A DNA stretch of 64,000 nt from Ricordea florida. Its lineage: Eukaryota; Cnidaria; Anthozoa; Corallimorpharia; Ricordeidae. This document shows, in pieces, positions 53,301-58,358 of this stretch. Below the pieces are notes generated by a model, which was not told the origin of the DNA, searched no databases, and was given only the letters and a program-made list of their open reading frames with translations. The stretch is taken from assembly GCA_949710005.1 (NCBI GenBank), contig OX453287.1, positions 7,110,622 to 7,174,621 of the forward strand, given 5' to 3'. Each line of letters begins with the position of its first letter. The first letter of the stretch is position 1. The translations under genes and the position numbers were made by a program.

Positions 53301-55071
53301 TGAAGAGACGCGGAAGTACAGTCCTAGATGGAAAGACGGTTTCAAAATAGATAGCTCTCTGCTAAAGAAGCGAACGGCCTCTGGGCTGCTATCTCCATGG
53401 CAATACTTGAGTTCAAGCGAATCTAATAGTTCGGGATCATTCTACGGCAGGATTTCCACTTATTCCAGCGGGGGATACGTGGCGGAATTCGGCAAAACTT
53501 TACAGTACTCACAGGCGTTTTCAAATTACCTGAAAGAAGCTGGCTGGGTCGACAAGTATACCCGTGCAATTCTCATAGAAGGAGCGATTTACAATCCTGG
53601 AACCAACCTTGTTGGGGTAATTGAAACAATGATTGAGCTAACAGCAGCGGCCGGTGCTTATCCAAAAGTGAATTTTAAAATTTTTAGGCTGTTCTCTACG
53701 CTGGATCCCTCGTTCGCCTTCAACGCCGTGATGGATATCCTTTTCTTCTTAATTCTACTATACACCCTCTATACTATTGTCAAAGGTGTTTATGTCAAGA
53801 GGAAGGAATACCTCCGGGAAGTGATCAGTTGGCTTAACATAATATTCTTTGCTGATGGTGTTGCTATAGTAGCGGTGTATTTATATCGTGCGAGTCTTCT
53901 CAAGGAAGCTGTAAAGACGATTGAAAATGACCAAGAATCGTTCATCAACTTTTCAGAATGCGGAGCGTACACAGAGGCCATCGTCTATCTCTACGCCTTA
54001 GCGGATTTCATCGCCATTGTGAAGTTTCTTCACTTTCTTAGCTTCACTCGAATCGTTCAAGTCTTATCCACCACAATCTTCCGATCTCTGACCCAGCTCC
54101 AGTCCTATGCGTTGATGTTTTTTATGATCATTATGGCCTACGCGTCAATGGTGTATACGTGTTACGCGCCTTATGCAGAGGACTACAGATCGGTGTCGGC
54201 CACAATGGGCTCGTTAGTGAGCCTCACCATGGGGGTCTTCGACTTTTCGGACCTAACATCCCAGCCCGACTTCAAACTCGTCGGCTATTTCTTTTTGGCG
54301 ACTTTTTCTTGTAGTATGATGTTTATTTTCACCAACGTTCTTCTCACGATTATAAACGTAGTGTACAAAGAGGTTCAGGAAGACGAAAACCTGAAAAAGC
54401 TGCCGGAACTTAGCTTCTACAATCTGATGTTGGATCGTTTGTTCATCTTCGTTGGTCTTCATCAAGGTCCCGAACGGAAACAACCACCTCCGATCGGAGA
54501 ACCGACCATTGAAGAATTGCAGTGGAATTTGAATGTTCAGTATTTGACAGAAAATCAGCTAACACGTATGCACGGACTCATTAATTCGATTTATATGAAT
54601 GACGAAACGAAAGAGATTTTGGTGTTTGCCTTGTTATATGACCTGGAGAGAGAAACTCAGTTGCGATTAAGAATGAAACCTAATTACGGGCAAGTGAAAG
54701 AAAGCTCTGCAAGGCCAGGCATGACAGGGGTCAGCGACGCCGCTGATCACGACATGAAATATGAGCCGATGCTGGAATTTAATAAAACGTCATATACAAC
54801 CGAAAAATGTAATGAGAATCCAAAGAAAGCAAAAGAAACCAGAAAAGGTGATGACGAACGGCACAAAGACACCGTTGAAACGCTCAGCCAGATGATTGCG
54901 AAGAAAACGGATGAGCTAAACAAAATGGAAAGCGAAGAATTTTTTGACGAGGAAGAAAGAATGCATCGTATAAGGGTGATTAAGTGTCTCCAAGATCTTT
55001 TGGACAAGACAGTGGCAGAGAAAAAACTTCGCAATATTTCACTGAGTTACGAAGGCGAGTCGGAAGTGTAG
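22490..55071 (+). CDS. Polycystin-1-like receptor/channel, 14 exons
   Basis: Exons: 22490-23149, 24210-28661, 29981-30296, 32062-32659, 34781-34999, 41828-42127, 42841-43086, 43522-44301, 45288-45524, 47192-48231, 48858-49189, 50049-50359, 51317-51488, 53231-55071. All junctions are GT/AG with matching phases. The 11,504 nt plus the one base owed by an upstream exon make 3,835 codons including the stop. Domains in order: LamG-like, about fourteen PKD-like modules, REJ, GAIN/GPS, PLAT after the first membrane helix, eleven helices with the polycystin extracellular domain, and a C-terminal coiled coil. This is the PKD1-family plan. By analogy it is a cell-surface adhesion receptor, self-cleaved at the GPS, that may pair with a PKD2-type subunit. 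The N-terminus differs from vertebrate PKD1: LamG rather than LRR/WSC. The start codon lies in an upstream exon, possibly 12786. Confidence 0.93.
23765..23940 (-). mobile_element. Penelope-like repeat fragment with degenerate hammerhead core
   Basis: Shares AAGTAAGTTATAACACCGTA and GGTGCTGACGTTTCGAGCGT with 57170-57330. On the minus strand GCTAACGCTCGAAACGTCAG has the GAAAC box and adjacent cleavage-site region of the minimal hammerhead ribozymes known from Penelope-like retroelements. The CUGANGA box is not intact. It lies in a polycystin intron. Confidence 0.45.
24210..28661 (+). CDS. Polycystin exon: PKD-module array and start of REJ
   Basis: A single 4,452-bp exon, phase 1 at both ends. 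It holds about fourteen modules of roughly 90 residues with PKD-type GDG turns: VGDGSSI near 24340, LGDGGN near 25160, FGDGSSS near 26010, FGDGNK near 26860, FGDGSN near 28005. Modules alternate in three types that repeat together about every 280 residues. N-glycosylation sequons are abundant. The last ~160 residues (SPLIAKLDGGNLISRGFGKE, IIVDASKSKDPDV) open the REJ domain. Confidence 0.92.
29031..29136. mobile_element. Near-perfect hairpin element
   Basis: Arms of about 48 bp: AACGCAAACGTTCTTAGGGG then TTCGTCACGCGTTCCTAC are mirrored exactly after a spacer of about 10 bp. It sits in a polycystin intron. Confidence 0.75.
29981..30296 (+). CDS. Polycystin exon: REJ domain, part 1
   Basis: Phase 1 to 2. 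GLKFTWLCRTIY continues the REJ motif from the previous exon (DPDV...LKFTW.C is a family signature), followed by GNSSFIFPGYNSSLKL and ENETYVVFVIVEKGERTAWQ. Acceptor TTCATTCCAAG, donor GTGAGT. Confidence 0.9.
30359..30621. mobile_element. PIF/Harbinger-like MITE (copy 2)
   Basis: The same termini and interior blocks as 22085-22414, with TTA duplicated at both flanks. It lies 62 bp after a polycystin exon. Confidence 0.85.
31090..31340 (-). mobile_element. tRNA-derived SINE (copy 2)
   Basis: Contains the full body of the 16-214 copy, plus the 3' tail AATGAATAACTTTATTTAAT next to a GTTT run. On the minus strand the head has TAGCTCAGTTGGTAGAGC and B box GGTTCAAAATCCC (one base longer than standard). 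Confidence 0.8.
31503..31852. mobile_element. MITE with TATAGACACTGATGAAAT termini
   Basis: The left TATAGACACTGATGAAAT is mirrored by ATTTCATCGGTGTCTATA. The interior has further short inverted pieces. It precedes the second REJ exon by about 200 bp. Confidence 0.65.
32062..32659 (+). CDS. Polycystin exon: REJ domain, part 2
   Basis: Phase 2 to 0, acceptor TTCTTTGCACAG. A cysteine-rich start (NCKQNCEHKICTSKRLSLFA) is followed by YYKWEVYQNIGNSTVK and GGTCFGSPQIGEALVTNFHI then WCNDWEDDDMPLSYEF. This GG.C...P..G....F.I.C..W.D.D.PL.Y.F pattern is the classic end of REJ in PKD1 proteins. Confidence 0.92.
33236..33525 (-). mobile_element. tRNA-derived SINE with 13-bp target duplication
   Basis: Flanked by a perfect ACTGACTGACGTA (33223-33235 and 33526-33538). 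It is a close copy of 15797-16092. The long duplication is the mark of LINE-driven insertion. Confidence 0.9.
33650..34730. mobile_element. Cluster of nested foldback elements
   Basis: Two copies of a family starting TCTACTAGCGTTCTATCACA (33675 and 34107), with TGATTGGCTACGCTAC and a GCGGCCGCTT core. Next come a hairpin at about 34341-34400 (GATAGTTGACTCGGGCTGCG and its mirror) and another centred near 34470 (GAAACACGAGTGGAAGTTTG mirrored by CAAACTTTCACGAGTGTTTC). The edges of individual insertions cannot be set by eye. Confidence 0.6.
34781..34999 (+). CDS. Polycystin exon: stalk before GAIN
   Basis: Phase 0 to 0, acceptor GACCTCTTAG, donor TCG|GTAATA. Encodes SVEPQMQGDDLDNKLSNMTS to QEDEAEEKRKS, a helical, acidic and N-glycosylated stretch where PKD1-family proteins enter the GAIN subdomain A. 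Confidence 0.8.
35095..35418. mobile_element. MITE with CCCGGGGGGGGTACT termini, 8-bp duplication (copy 1)
   Basis: AGTGAAAT is duplicated at 35087-35094 and 35419-35426. The interior carries repeated CCCTATACTAGAGTAAAC-like units. Copy 2 at 41043-41341 has its own 8-bp duplication, which suggests the hAT superfamily. Confidence 0.85.
35641..35933. mobile_element. PIF/Harbinger-like MITE (copy 3, inverted)
   Basis: GGGACGGACCATTAGAAAAG termini with TAA at both flanks. Its interior blocks are in reverse order relative to the other copies. Confidence 0.85.
36765..36872. repeat. Palindromic GCAGCATTATTAAA repeats
   Basis: ACACGCAGCATTATTAAA-type units occur twice in direct and twice in inverted orientation inside the hAT-like element. 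Confidence 0.65.
37708..37828. mobile_element. Foldback element inside the hAT-like transposon
   Basis: AATAGATAATTACTTCGGCT, GCAGCATTATTGGATATAAT and GCAGACAGC are mirrored after a short GC-rich loop. Confidence 0.7.
38554..38906. mobile_element. MITE with CAGGGTTGC termini
   Basis: The left CAGGGTTGCTAAAGTCAGTG and AAAAGTCAGGGAATTTT are mirrored on the right by AAAGTCAAGGAATTTT (same sense) and GTGGCAACCCTG. CAGTGAAAAGTCAGGGAATT occurs repeatedly inside. The CAGGG ends suggest hAT, but no duplication is visible. Confidence 0.55.
39285..39391. mobile_element. PIF/Harbinger-like MITE (copy 4, truncated)
   Basis: Has the left terminus with TTA before it and the first interior blocks, then stops after GAAGAAGGTA without a right terminus. 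Confidence 0.75.
39411..39704. mobile_element. PIF/Harbinger-like MITE (copy 5)
   Basis: Complete termini with TTA at 39408-39410 and 39705-39707. It lies only 19 bp from the truncated copy 4. Confidence 0.85.
39712..39965. mobile_element. MITE with ACGGCGTTTT termini
   Basis: ACGGCGTTTTCACAAGTAAG then GTTATTTTTA is mirrored by TAAAAATAACCTTACTTG and AAAACGCCGT. About 254 bp without a coding frame. Confidence 0.75.
40535..40606. repeat. TTA microsatellite
   Basis: About 24 units of TTA with one interruption. Confidence 0.95.
40782..41042. mobile_element. SINE of the threonine-tRNA-like family, rearranged
   Basis: Starts TAGTTTAATGGCCTTGCTCC as at 16433, then CTGTAGCTCAGTTGTACAGC and a GGTTCGACTC B box. 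It ends with an inverted head (GACCTTCCGATTACTAGTCC). It is interrupted at 41042 by a MITE with an 8-bp duplication. Confidence 0.6.
41043..41341. mobile_element. MITE with CCCGGGGGGG termini, 8-bp duplication (copy 2)
   Basis: GTCCGTAC is duplicated at 41035-41042 and 41342-41349. The body matches 35095-35418 (GGGGATGTGCCGCTGG, GCGGCACATACCTATATAGC). A fragment of about 65 bp beginning with an ATC microsatellite (41077-41146, ACTTTATTTAAACACGG) is inserted within it. Confidence 0.85.
41638..41782. mobile_element. AAGATTT inverted-repeat element (copy 2)
   Basis: GTAAGATTTCCGCACAGGTC and CCTACTTCATTATGCATGCT are mirrored at the right end. It is the reverse of 5385-5532. It ends 45 bp before the next polycystin exon. 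Confidence 0.75.
41828..42127 (+). CDS. Polycystin exon: GAIN region, part 1
   Basis: Phase 0 to 0, acceptor TCCTCTCTTTCAG, donor TTTT|GTAAGT. Encodes NASNEAFGRMTQLLQKGSSD to SELEGESAF-like residues, with a predicted amphipathic helix and PPTCAPFDFTCSEE holding two cysteines. The position before the GPS matches GAIN subdomain A. Confidence 0.82.
42225..42717. repeat. 106-bp minisatellite, about 4.6 units
   Basis: The unit starts AGAACCACACTGTATAGTAA and contains AACAGTACCACAGTACAATA and CACACTGCATGG. Starts at 42331, 42437, 42543 and 42649 give a period of exactly 106 bp. A related array lies in a later intron at 49640-50035. Confidence 0.95.
42841..43086 (+). CDS. Polycystin exon: GAIN region, part 2
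   Basis: Phase 0 to 0, acceptor CAACTACGCAG. Encodes GRDAANDVIGMLGSISKTIL, then STANLNMVVELSDPGSLGNS and FKMPATGKLFGNSLNGSVVE. The F.MP pattern is typical of the GAIN beta-sandwich of PKD1-like and adhesion receptors. Confidence 0.85.
43522..44301 (+). CDS. Polycystin exon: GAIN and first half of GPS
   Basis: Phase 0 to 0. Encodes SLSFSAQGQALEVSNLDETD, PIDIFIPRNAP, GAYFIGIKFADER and ends CLYWNEEFQSWKSDGCQ, the C.YW......W...GC half of the GPS motif. The intron falls inside the GPS. Confidence 0.92.
44351..44453. mobile_element. Hairpin element ACAATTATTCGCCGAAGG
   Basis: Arms ACAATTATTCGCCGAAGGCG and GATTATCGGTGAATATTCAC are mirrored. Related sequence, with an AAATAATCACCTGTGTATTT neighbour in the opposite sense, occurs at 52866-53112. 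Confidence 0.7.
44658..44792. mobile_element. Foldback element with about 50-bp arms
   Basis: AATTATGTCAGAAAATCACT, AACAAATATCGCAGAAATCG and CAAGAATAAC are mirrored with only two or three mismatches. Confidence 0.75.
45288..45524 (+). CDS. Polycystin exon: second half of GPS and first membrane helix
   Basis: Phase 0 to 0. VGNLTTVSQTHCRCTHLTAF completes the GPS with C.C.HLT, the self-cleavage site being before the threonine. The Stachel-like sequence is followed by helix 1, VAVLFMVVFVFVIYPLLLLW. The cleavage tripeptide is intact. Confidence 0.93.
45565..45865. mobile_element. Two adjacent palindromic elements
   Basis: TTATACTACTAC with its mirror GTAGTAGTATAA bounds 45568-45686. ATAGCATGGTTTGTACGTAG-like sequence and its inverse bound about 45695-45863, with ATATTTCAAAATTTCCTC-like arms. 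Confidence 0.6.
46240..46675 (-). mobile_element. SINE with five tandem 73-bp tRNA-like heads
   Basis: AGGAGAC marks each unit, at 46361, 46434, 46507, 46580 and 46653, exactly 73 bp apart. Each unit has an A box (TAGCTCAGTGGTAGAGCG) and a CTAGTAA loop on the minus strand, and four have a GGTTCGACCC B box. The SINE body (GGGAGAACT...CCGAGTTTGCCCGTGAC) follows the last unit. The same family has three tandem heads at 16456. Confidence 0.85.
46741..46783. repeat. TG microsatellite and T run
   Basis: A GTGTGTGT tract followed by poly-T within a polycystin intron. Confidence 0.9.
47192..48231 (+). CDS. Polycystin exon: PLAT domain and helices 2-3
   Basis: Phase 0 to 2. The PLAT/LH2 beta-sandwich includes SYHYELTFFTGQRLGASTTA, SGICVLRDEKRLTFQKGSAN, SLRIWHDNFGLSPSWFLKRV and WVFICERWFALDEDDGEI. 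It is followed by helix 2 (SCCLCLLCTAMVASAMFYG), helix 3 (SVMIGLQSSLVVIPVNLVVV) and a long charged cytoplasmic loop rich in K and E. PLAT domains bind lipid and membrane proteins at the cytosolic face. Confidence 0.93.
48858..49189 (+). CDS. Polycystin exon: helices 4-5
   Basis: Phase 2 to 1. A lysine-rich stretch (MMKKKKKNG) precedes LLPYWCLYVAWSLCILACVT and FYSMMWGKAKSEQWLVSMLL then FSQDTLITQPAKVLFLSTLY, a well-conserved PKD1-family segment. It ends in an acidic loop. Confidence 0.92.
49640..50035. repeat. About 108-bp minisatellite related to 42225-42717
   Basis: About 3.5 units carrying AGAACCACACTGTATAGTAA and AACAGTACCACAGTACAGTA, more diverged in the leftmost unit. It sits just before the 50049 exon acceptor. 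Confidence 0.9.
50049..50359 (+). CDS. Polycystin exon: loop and helix 6
   Basis: Phase 1 to 0, acceptor TTGCATTTAG. Encodes the loop EEWLHLTDNEESEVSSKSLE, the helix-6 stretch VGDYTLVLTVLLLASSSIRD and PASYSFRNSLEQELIHPRI, matching the start of the polycystin extracellular domain. Confidence 0.92.
50480..50720 (+). mobile_element. MITE, family shared with 9137-9346
   Basis: The termini GAGCCGGGTTGTTCGAAGC and CCTTCGAACAACCGGCCCC are inverted relatives. The interior ATACAATTTGATGATTGTAT and TGAAAACGGTTTTTAACAAG match the other copy. Confidence 0.65.
50990..51205. repeat. Degenerate ATTGTT/TTG repeat
   Basis: Imperfect TTGTTATTGTTATTG runs in a polycystin intron, giving artefactual leucine-rich frames. 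Confidence 0.8.
51317..51488 (+). CDS. Polycystin exon: extracellular (TOP) domain, part 1
   Basis: Phase 0 to 1, donor AATG|GTGAGT. LLWKWLDYSLIPGLYEDGWY, then GRQSMRLGPTRLRQVRITN, are the hallmark FW.W....L.PGL....WYN and R.GP.RLRQ.R motifs of polycystins. The last 94 bp of this exon are duplicated at 51846. Confidence 0.93.
51391..52178. repeat. Tandem duplication containing part of a polycystin exon
   Basis: 51395-51726 recurs at 51846-52178, an offset of 451 bp. A shorter intermediate copy of its distal part (AGACTTGCAAATTGTAC to AACAAACAGGAAAAC) lies at 51728-51843. The third copy carries the 3' end of exon 51317-51488 with two amino-acid changes, a donor changed from GGTGAG to GGTTAG, and no acceptor. 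Confidence 0.92.
51846..51938 (+). pseudogene. Decayed duplicate of polycystin exon 51317-51488
   Basis: Encodes GHEVTNRTGFTRGRQSMRLG then RTRLRQVRVTN, differing from the true exon by P to R and I to V. It has no acceptor and no first half of the exon, so it should not be spliced in. Confidence 0.8.
52866..53112. mobile_element. Foldback-family copy related to 44351-44520
   Basis: Contains CAGGTGATTATACAAAATCG, GATTATCAGCCGATAATCAC, AAATAATCACCTGTGTATTT and ACAATTATTCACCGATAATC. These are shared in part with 44351-44520 in inverted order. Confidence 0.6.
53231..55071 (+). CDS. Polycystin last exon: extracellular domain, channel, coiled coil
   Basis: Phase 1 to stop TAG at 55069. The extracellular domain closes with YSSGGYVAEFGKTLQYSQ, GWVDKYTRAILIEGAIYNPG and NLVGVIETMIE. 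Then come helices 7-11: VMDILFFLILLYTLYTIVKG, WLNIIFFADGVAIVAVYLY, AIVYLYALADFIAIVKFLHF, SYALMFFMIIMAYASMVYTC and VGYFFLATFSCSMMFIFTNV. The pore-loop region is SLVSLTMGVFDFSDL, where the acidic residue of the PKD2 LGD filter is absent, as in PKD1-type subunits. The tail has a coiled coil around AKKTDELNKMESEEFFDEEE. Confidence 0.94.
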
Positions 55072-55351
55072 ATTTTTGAATGGCATATGGACAATATCGC
55101 AATACATTTTTTAGCCGAAAATGCTACTAATCGCGCGCTTCTATTCAAAGGCTAGGCTCCTGAGTTCAAAACTGTAAAATGGCCTATTATCGTTGTATCG
55201 GGATATGGGTAAATCAATATTAAGTTTTCCTTCTAAGTCTATTTTATTTAATGGGATTGTTAGGAGACAAAGAGGATAAAACGTCTTCATGCTCCTAGAA
55301 TTATTTCAACTTGGTTCCAGTGTAATCCAAGCGTAAACTGGTGACAAATAC

Positions 55352-55357
55352 ATTAAA
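55352..55357 (+). terminator. Candidate polyadenylation signal of polycystin
   Basis: ATTAAA, 281 bp after the stop, is followed by a GT-rich stretch (GTCTTTGTTGTCTGGGTTGT). No AATAAA is nearer. The 3' UTR would be about 300 nt. Confidence 0.5.
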
Positions 55358-55417
55358 GTCTTTGTTGTCTGGGTTGTTTGAAGTGTCTGCCTTTCCTTTC
55401 CGGTCGCGTAATGATTG

Positions 55418-55890
55418 ATTTTAGCGGAGCTCCACAGCGGCTCGAAGAGCCGCAGAGCGGAGCCCCATAACTACCGTGCGAGGATAGAAATTGAGAAAAC
55501 CATGCGTTTGAGTTTTCATGGTCATCGTGGCTAGCGGCATGGGTCGCGGGCGCGTGCGCCTAGCGACGACGACGACGTTACCGCAACATGCGCCTAGCGA
55601 CGACGACGACGTTGCCCCAACATGGCGGCCATAGTCATCCGGGATATTTAGAAGGTCTTAAACCGAAACGAGGCTTTGTTTTTCGCGGCTTGCCGCGGCT
55701 ACACAACCTACAGCCAGCAGTCTACAATGTTTTGCTGAAGAAACGGACTATTCATAGCGGTTTTGGAGGAAAAATTTTCTTCCTACAAGTTTTCAAGCGT
55801 TTTTGGAGGGACATAAGCATAAAGCTGAGTTCTTTCTACAAGTTTTCAAGCATTTTTGGAGGGACTGTGTGAGGAGCTCCGCTTTTAGGC
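55418..55890. mobile_element. Element with GCGGAGCTCC termini
   Basis: TTTTAGCGGAGCTCC and GGAGCTCCGCTTTTAGG bound the stretch. Inside, GCGCCTAGCGACGACGACGA is repeated twice and a short open frame (55588-55872) has no domain. Probably a non-autonomous transposon. Confidence 0.5.
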
Positions 55891-55961
55891 TTGCCTAAAT
55901 CTATTTAATATCGTTACATCAGGGTTAATTTTATGTTGGGGACACTGGATTGTGATCGTTA

Positions 55962-56225
55962 TATCGAGGCAAGAGAAAATGAGGAAAGAAAACATAACCC
56001 CGAGGGGATAGAATCTATTTTTAGAGTGGAATCTTTTTATAGTTCGTTCCAAGGCTGCGCAGTTTCCACATCGCGCATTGAAATTACAACCACGTGATGA
56101 GAAGGACATCAGCCATTGGTCAGTTAAAATAGTTTACGGATCTAAAAATAGATTCTGTCCCCCTTAACATAGTAAGAGAACCCAGTATGGAAGATACGTT
56201 GTCTTACCTCATTTTCTCTTGATCG
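55962..56225. mobile_element. Foldback element, TATATCGAGG region
   Basis: TCGAGGCAAGAGAAAATGAG is mirrored by CTCATTTTCTCTTGATCGAG, and GGGGATAGAATCTATTTTTA by AAAAATAGATTCTGTCCCCC. Further TCGTTATATCG-type motifs follow to 56355. Confidence 0.6.
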
Positions 56226-56699
56226 AGGATATCGTTATATCGATAGATCGGGGTTTTGGTCCATACATTTAACTATAACGTTAGCCAGGCGGAAAAATGT
56301 TGATCATTATATCGGGAATATCGTGATATCGAAGATCGTTATATCGGGGCTCCACTGCATATGCGGAAAATAGCTGTTGATAGATCGTATTATGCATACA
56401 TTTTGTTTGTAGCTACTTTGATCTCCATAAACCTTTACATCCTTTGCCCAAGAATCATTCTTACAGCCGAGTAAGCGAATAGTAGAGAAGGGGATCAAAG
56501 AGTGCGCGAGTGTAAGACAACGCCAATTTTAGTTGGAACAACTTGAAACAGTTGTCACATATTCTAGTAACTGAGAATTTATAAAAGGATGTTTGCCAGT
56601 TTTGGAGTCATGATGCCAAAGTTACGGTCGCCATGATGGACGCCGAAAATCCTGGGAATGAGTCCCTTCCAGGCTCTCTCTGATAATCCCCGCGCAAGT

Positions 56700-56840
56700 G
56701 CCCAGTCTTGATTTGTGTTTCGGGAAAATTGGTTTGTGTTTTGAGAAATGGTTTTGTGTTTTGACAAATTGATTTGTGTTTCTGGGAATTGGTTTGTGTT
56801 TTGAGGCATTGTTTTTTGTTTTGGCAAATTGATTTGTGAT
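56700..56840. repeat. About 20-bp degenerate minisatellite
   Basis: Seven imperfect units of TTTGTGTTTTGNNAAATTGG type. Confidence 0.85.
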
Positions 56841-57169
56841 TGACCCTTTTGGGCCACCGTGCAAACTTCTGTTTTGGCAAAACACTTGAAAGCTAGGATG
56901 GTGTTGTGCCTTAATATCGTAAAATCACGGGTTTTCAAAGCGCTGTCATAAGTCATTTTATTAAAAACTACTTTAAACGTCTATGCTGTAAAAAAGAACC
57001 GAAGATCGGCCCGTCCCTCCAAAGCTTATTGAAGGAAGTCAATATGTATATAGCTACTAAAATTTGCTCTTTGTCATTACATATACCGCATCATGTTATA
57101 TGTGTAGCTCGTCCATGCGCAAGTAGTGTGGGGATAGTTTCTAAAGAAACTGGTGCTGCGTCGGTGGGG

Positions 57170-57330
57170 AATTGAAGCACAAGAAATTGGGATAATCAAA
57201 CGAATTGATAAAGTAAGTTATACCACCGTAAGGTAAAAGGGGGGGTGCTGACGTTTCGAGCGTTAGCCCTTCGGGAGCGAATGAAGGCATCACCTCCCTT
57301 TTGCCTTACGGTGGTATAACTTCCTTGGGG
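57170..57330 (-). mobile_element. Penelope-like repeat with inverted ends and hammerhead-like core
   Basis: AAGTTATACCACCGTAAGG is mirrored at CCTTACGGTGGTATAACTT. The minus strand has GAAGGGCTAACGCTCGAAAC then GTCAGC, matching the stem II and GAAAC/GUC portions of a minimal hammerhead. The CUGANGA box reads CUCCCGA and is therefore probably inactive. Compare 23765-23940. Confidence 0.5.
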
Positions 57331-57335
57331 CGCTA

Positions 57336-57481
57336 TCCATTTAACAAAAATTCCGACAGGTCAAAGTGGACCTCCTTCAAAGCTAATCCCGAATATTCCG
57401 GTCGGACCAAACCGAAATGGTCCGTTCCATTTGATGTACAACCGAAATGACCGGAATTTTGGGTTGAATGGAAAGCGCCCT
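57336..57481. mobile_element. MITE with GGGGCGCTWTCCATT termini
   Basis: GGGGCGCTATCCATTTAAC and AAAAATTCCG are mirrored by CGGAATTTTGGGTTGAATGG then AAAGCGCCC. Inside are CGGTCGGACC/GGTCCGTTCC pieces. Confidence 0.7.
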
Positions 57482-57807
57482 TCAGTATCCCAATTTCATG
57501 TGCAAGTAGTCCTGAAAATGAGAGATTATGTCCTCGGCTCAGCTTGTCGACTGCACGTCAGTCAGAACTACATGCATCCGGAAGATCGAGCGAGACAACT
57601 GTTGGGACTTCGGAATTCAAACCGTTTACAGTTATTACATTTACTTTCAACTTATCCAAAACAGTCCTATCTCAACCCACCCAAAACTCCGAACTCAAGT
57701 CCTTTATCCTCAATTTGTTGTGCTCCCATTTATAGCATTATATTGATATGTGGCGCAGTTAGTAAGGGTATGGACTTCAAGCATAATTGTCTCAATTAAC
57801 GGGTAGT

Positions 57808-58358
57808 AGGGTCCAACATAGGTTTGGCGGGATGCGGGATTAGAGAAAAAATGGAGACGGGATGCGGGATGACAGAAATTTTAATAACGGGATGCGGGAT
57901 GAAAATAGTACGGCGGGACCGGGATATGCTCCCAGTTTCCTAGGCGGGATAGGGGATGGGACAAGTACAGGCGGGATCATAATTTAGTTCTAGTTAAGAG
58001 TCACACAGTATTTATTTGCGTTATAAACGGGCTTGATTAGTAAACCGCGCTTTAAAAGGCGTGAAATTCAAATCTTCGTAAGTGGAGTTTTTGTGTCTCA
58101 CTTATAAACACACCGAGAAACACTGAACCGTTTTTTTTTAATCAGGCTAAACATGCCTAAGTCTTCGCGTTTCTCCGTAATGAGAGTACATTATCAGTTG
58201 CTAAGGCTGTAAATTGTCCATCGGTTGAAATACGACGGTGAAATATAACAACTTGGGTTTAACTGAGGCGGGATCGGGATGTAAATTGCGGCGGGATGGC
58301 AGGATGGAATGAAAAATAGTCGCGGGATGCGGGATATGAAAGGTCTATTTCGGACCAT
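57808..58358. mobile_element. Transposon with GGGATGCGGGAT subterminal repeats (copy 1)
   Basis: The left end AGGGTCCAACATAGGTTT resembles the right-end mirror ATGGTCCGAAATAGACCTTT. CGGGTAGT/CGGGTAGG flanks differ at one of eight positions, a likely 8-bp duplication. GGCGGGATGCGGGAT-type units occur at least eight times, concentrated at both ends. Confidence 0.7.

Noticed and set aside
55588-55872. 94-residue open frame after polycystin
   Set aside because: Lies within a repeat with GCGGAGCTCC ends; no domain, and arginine/lysine-rich composition set by GC-rich repeat DNA.
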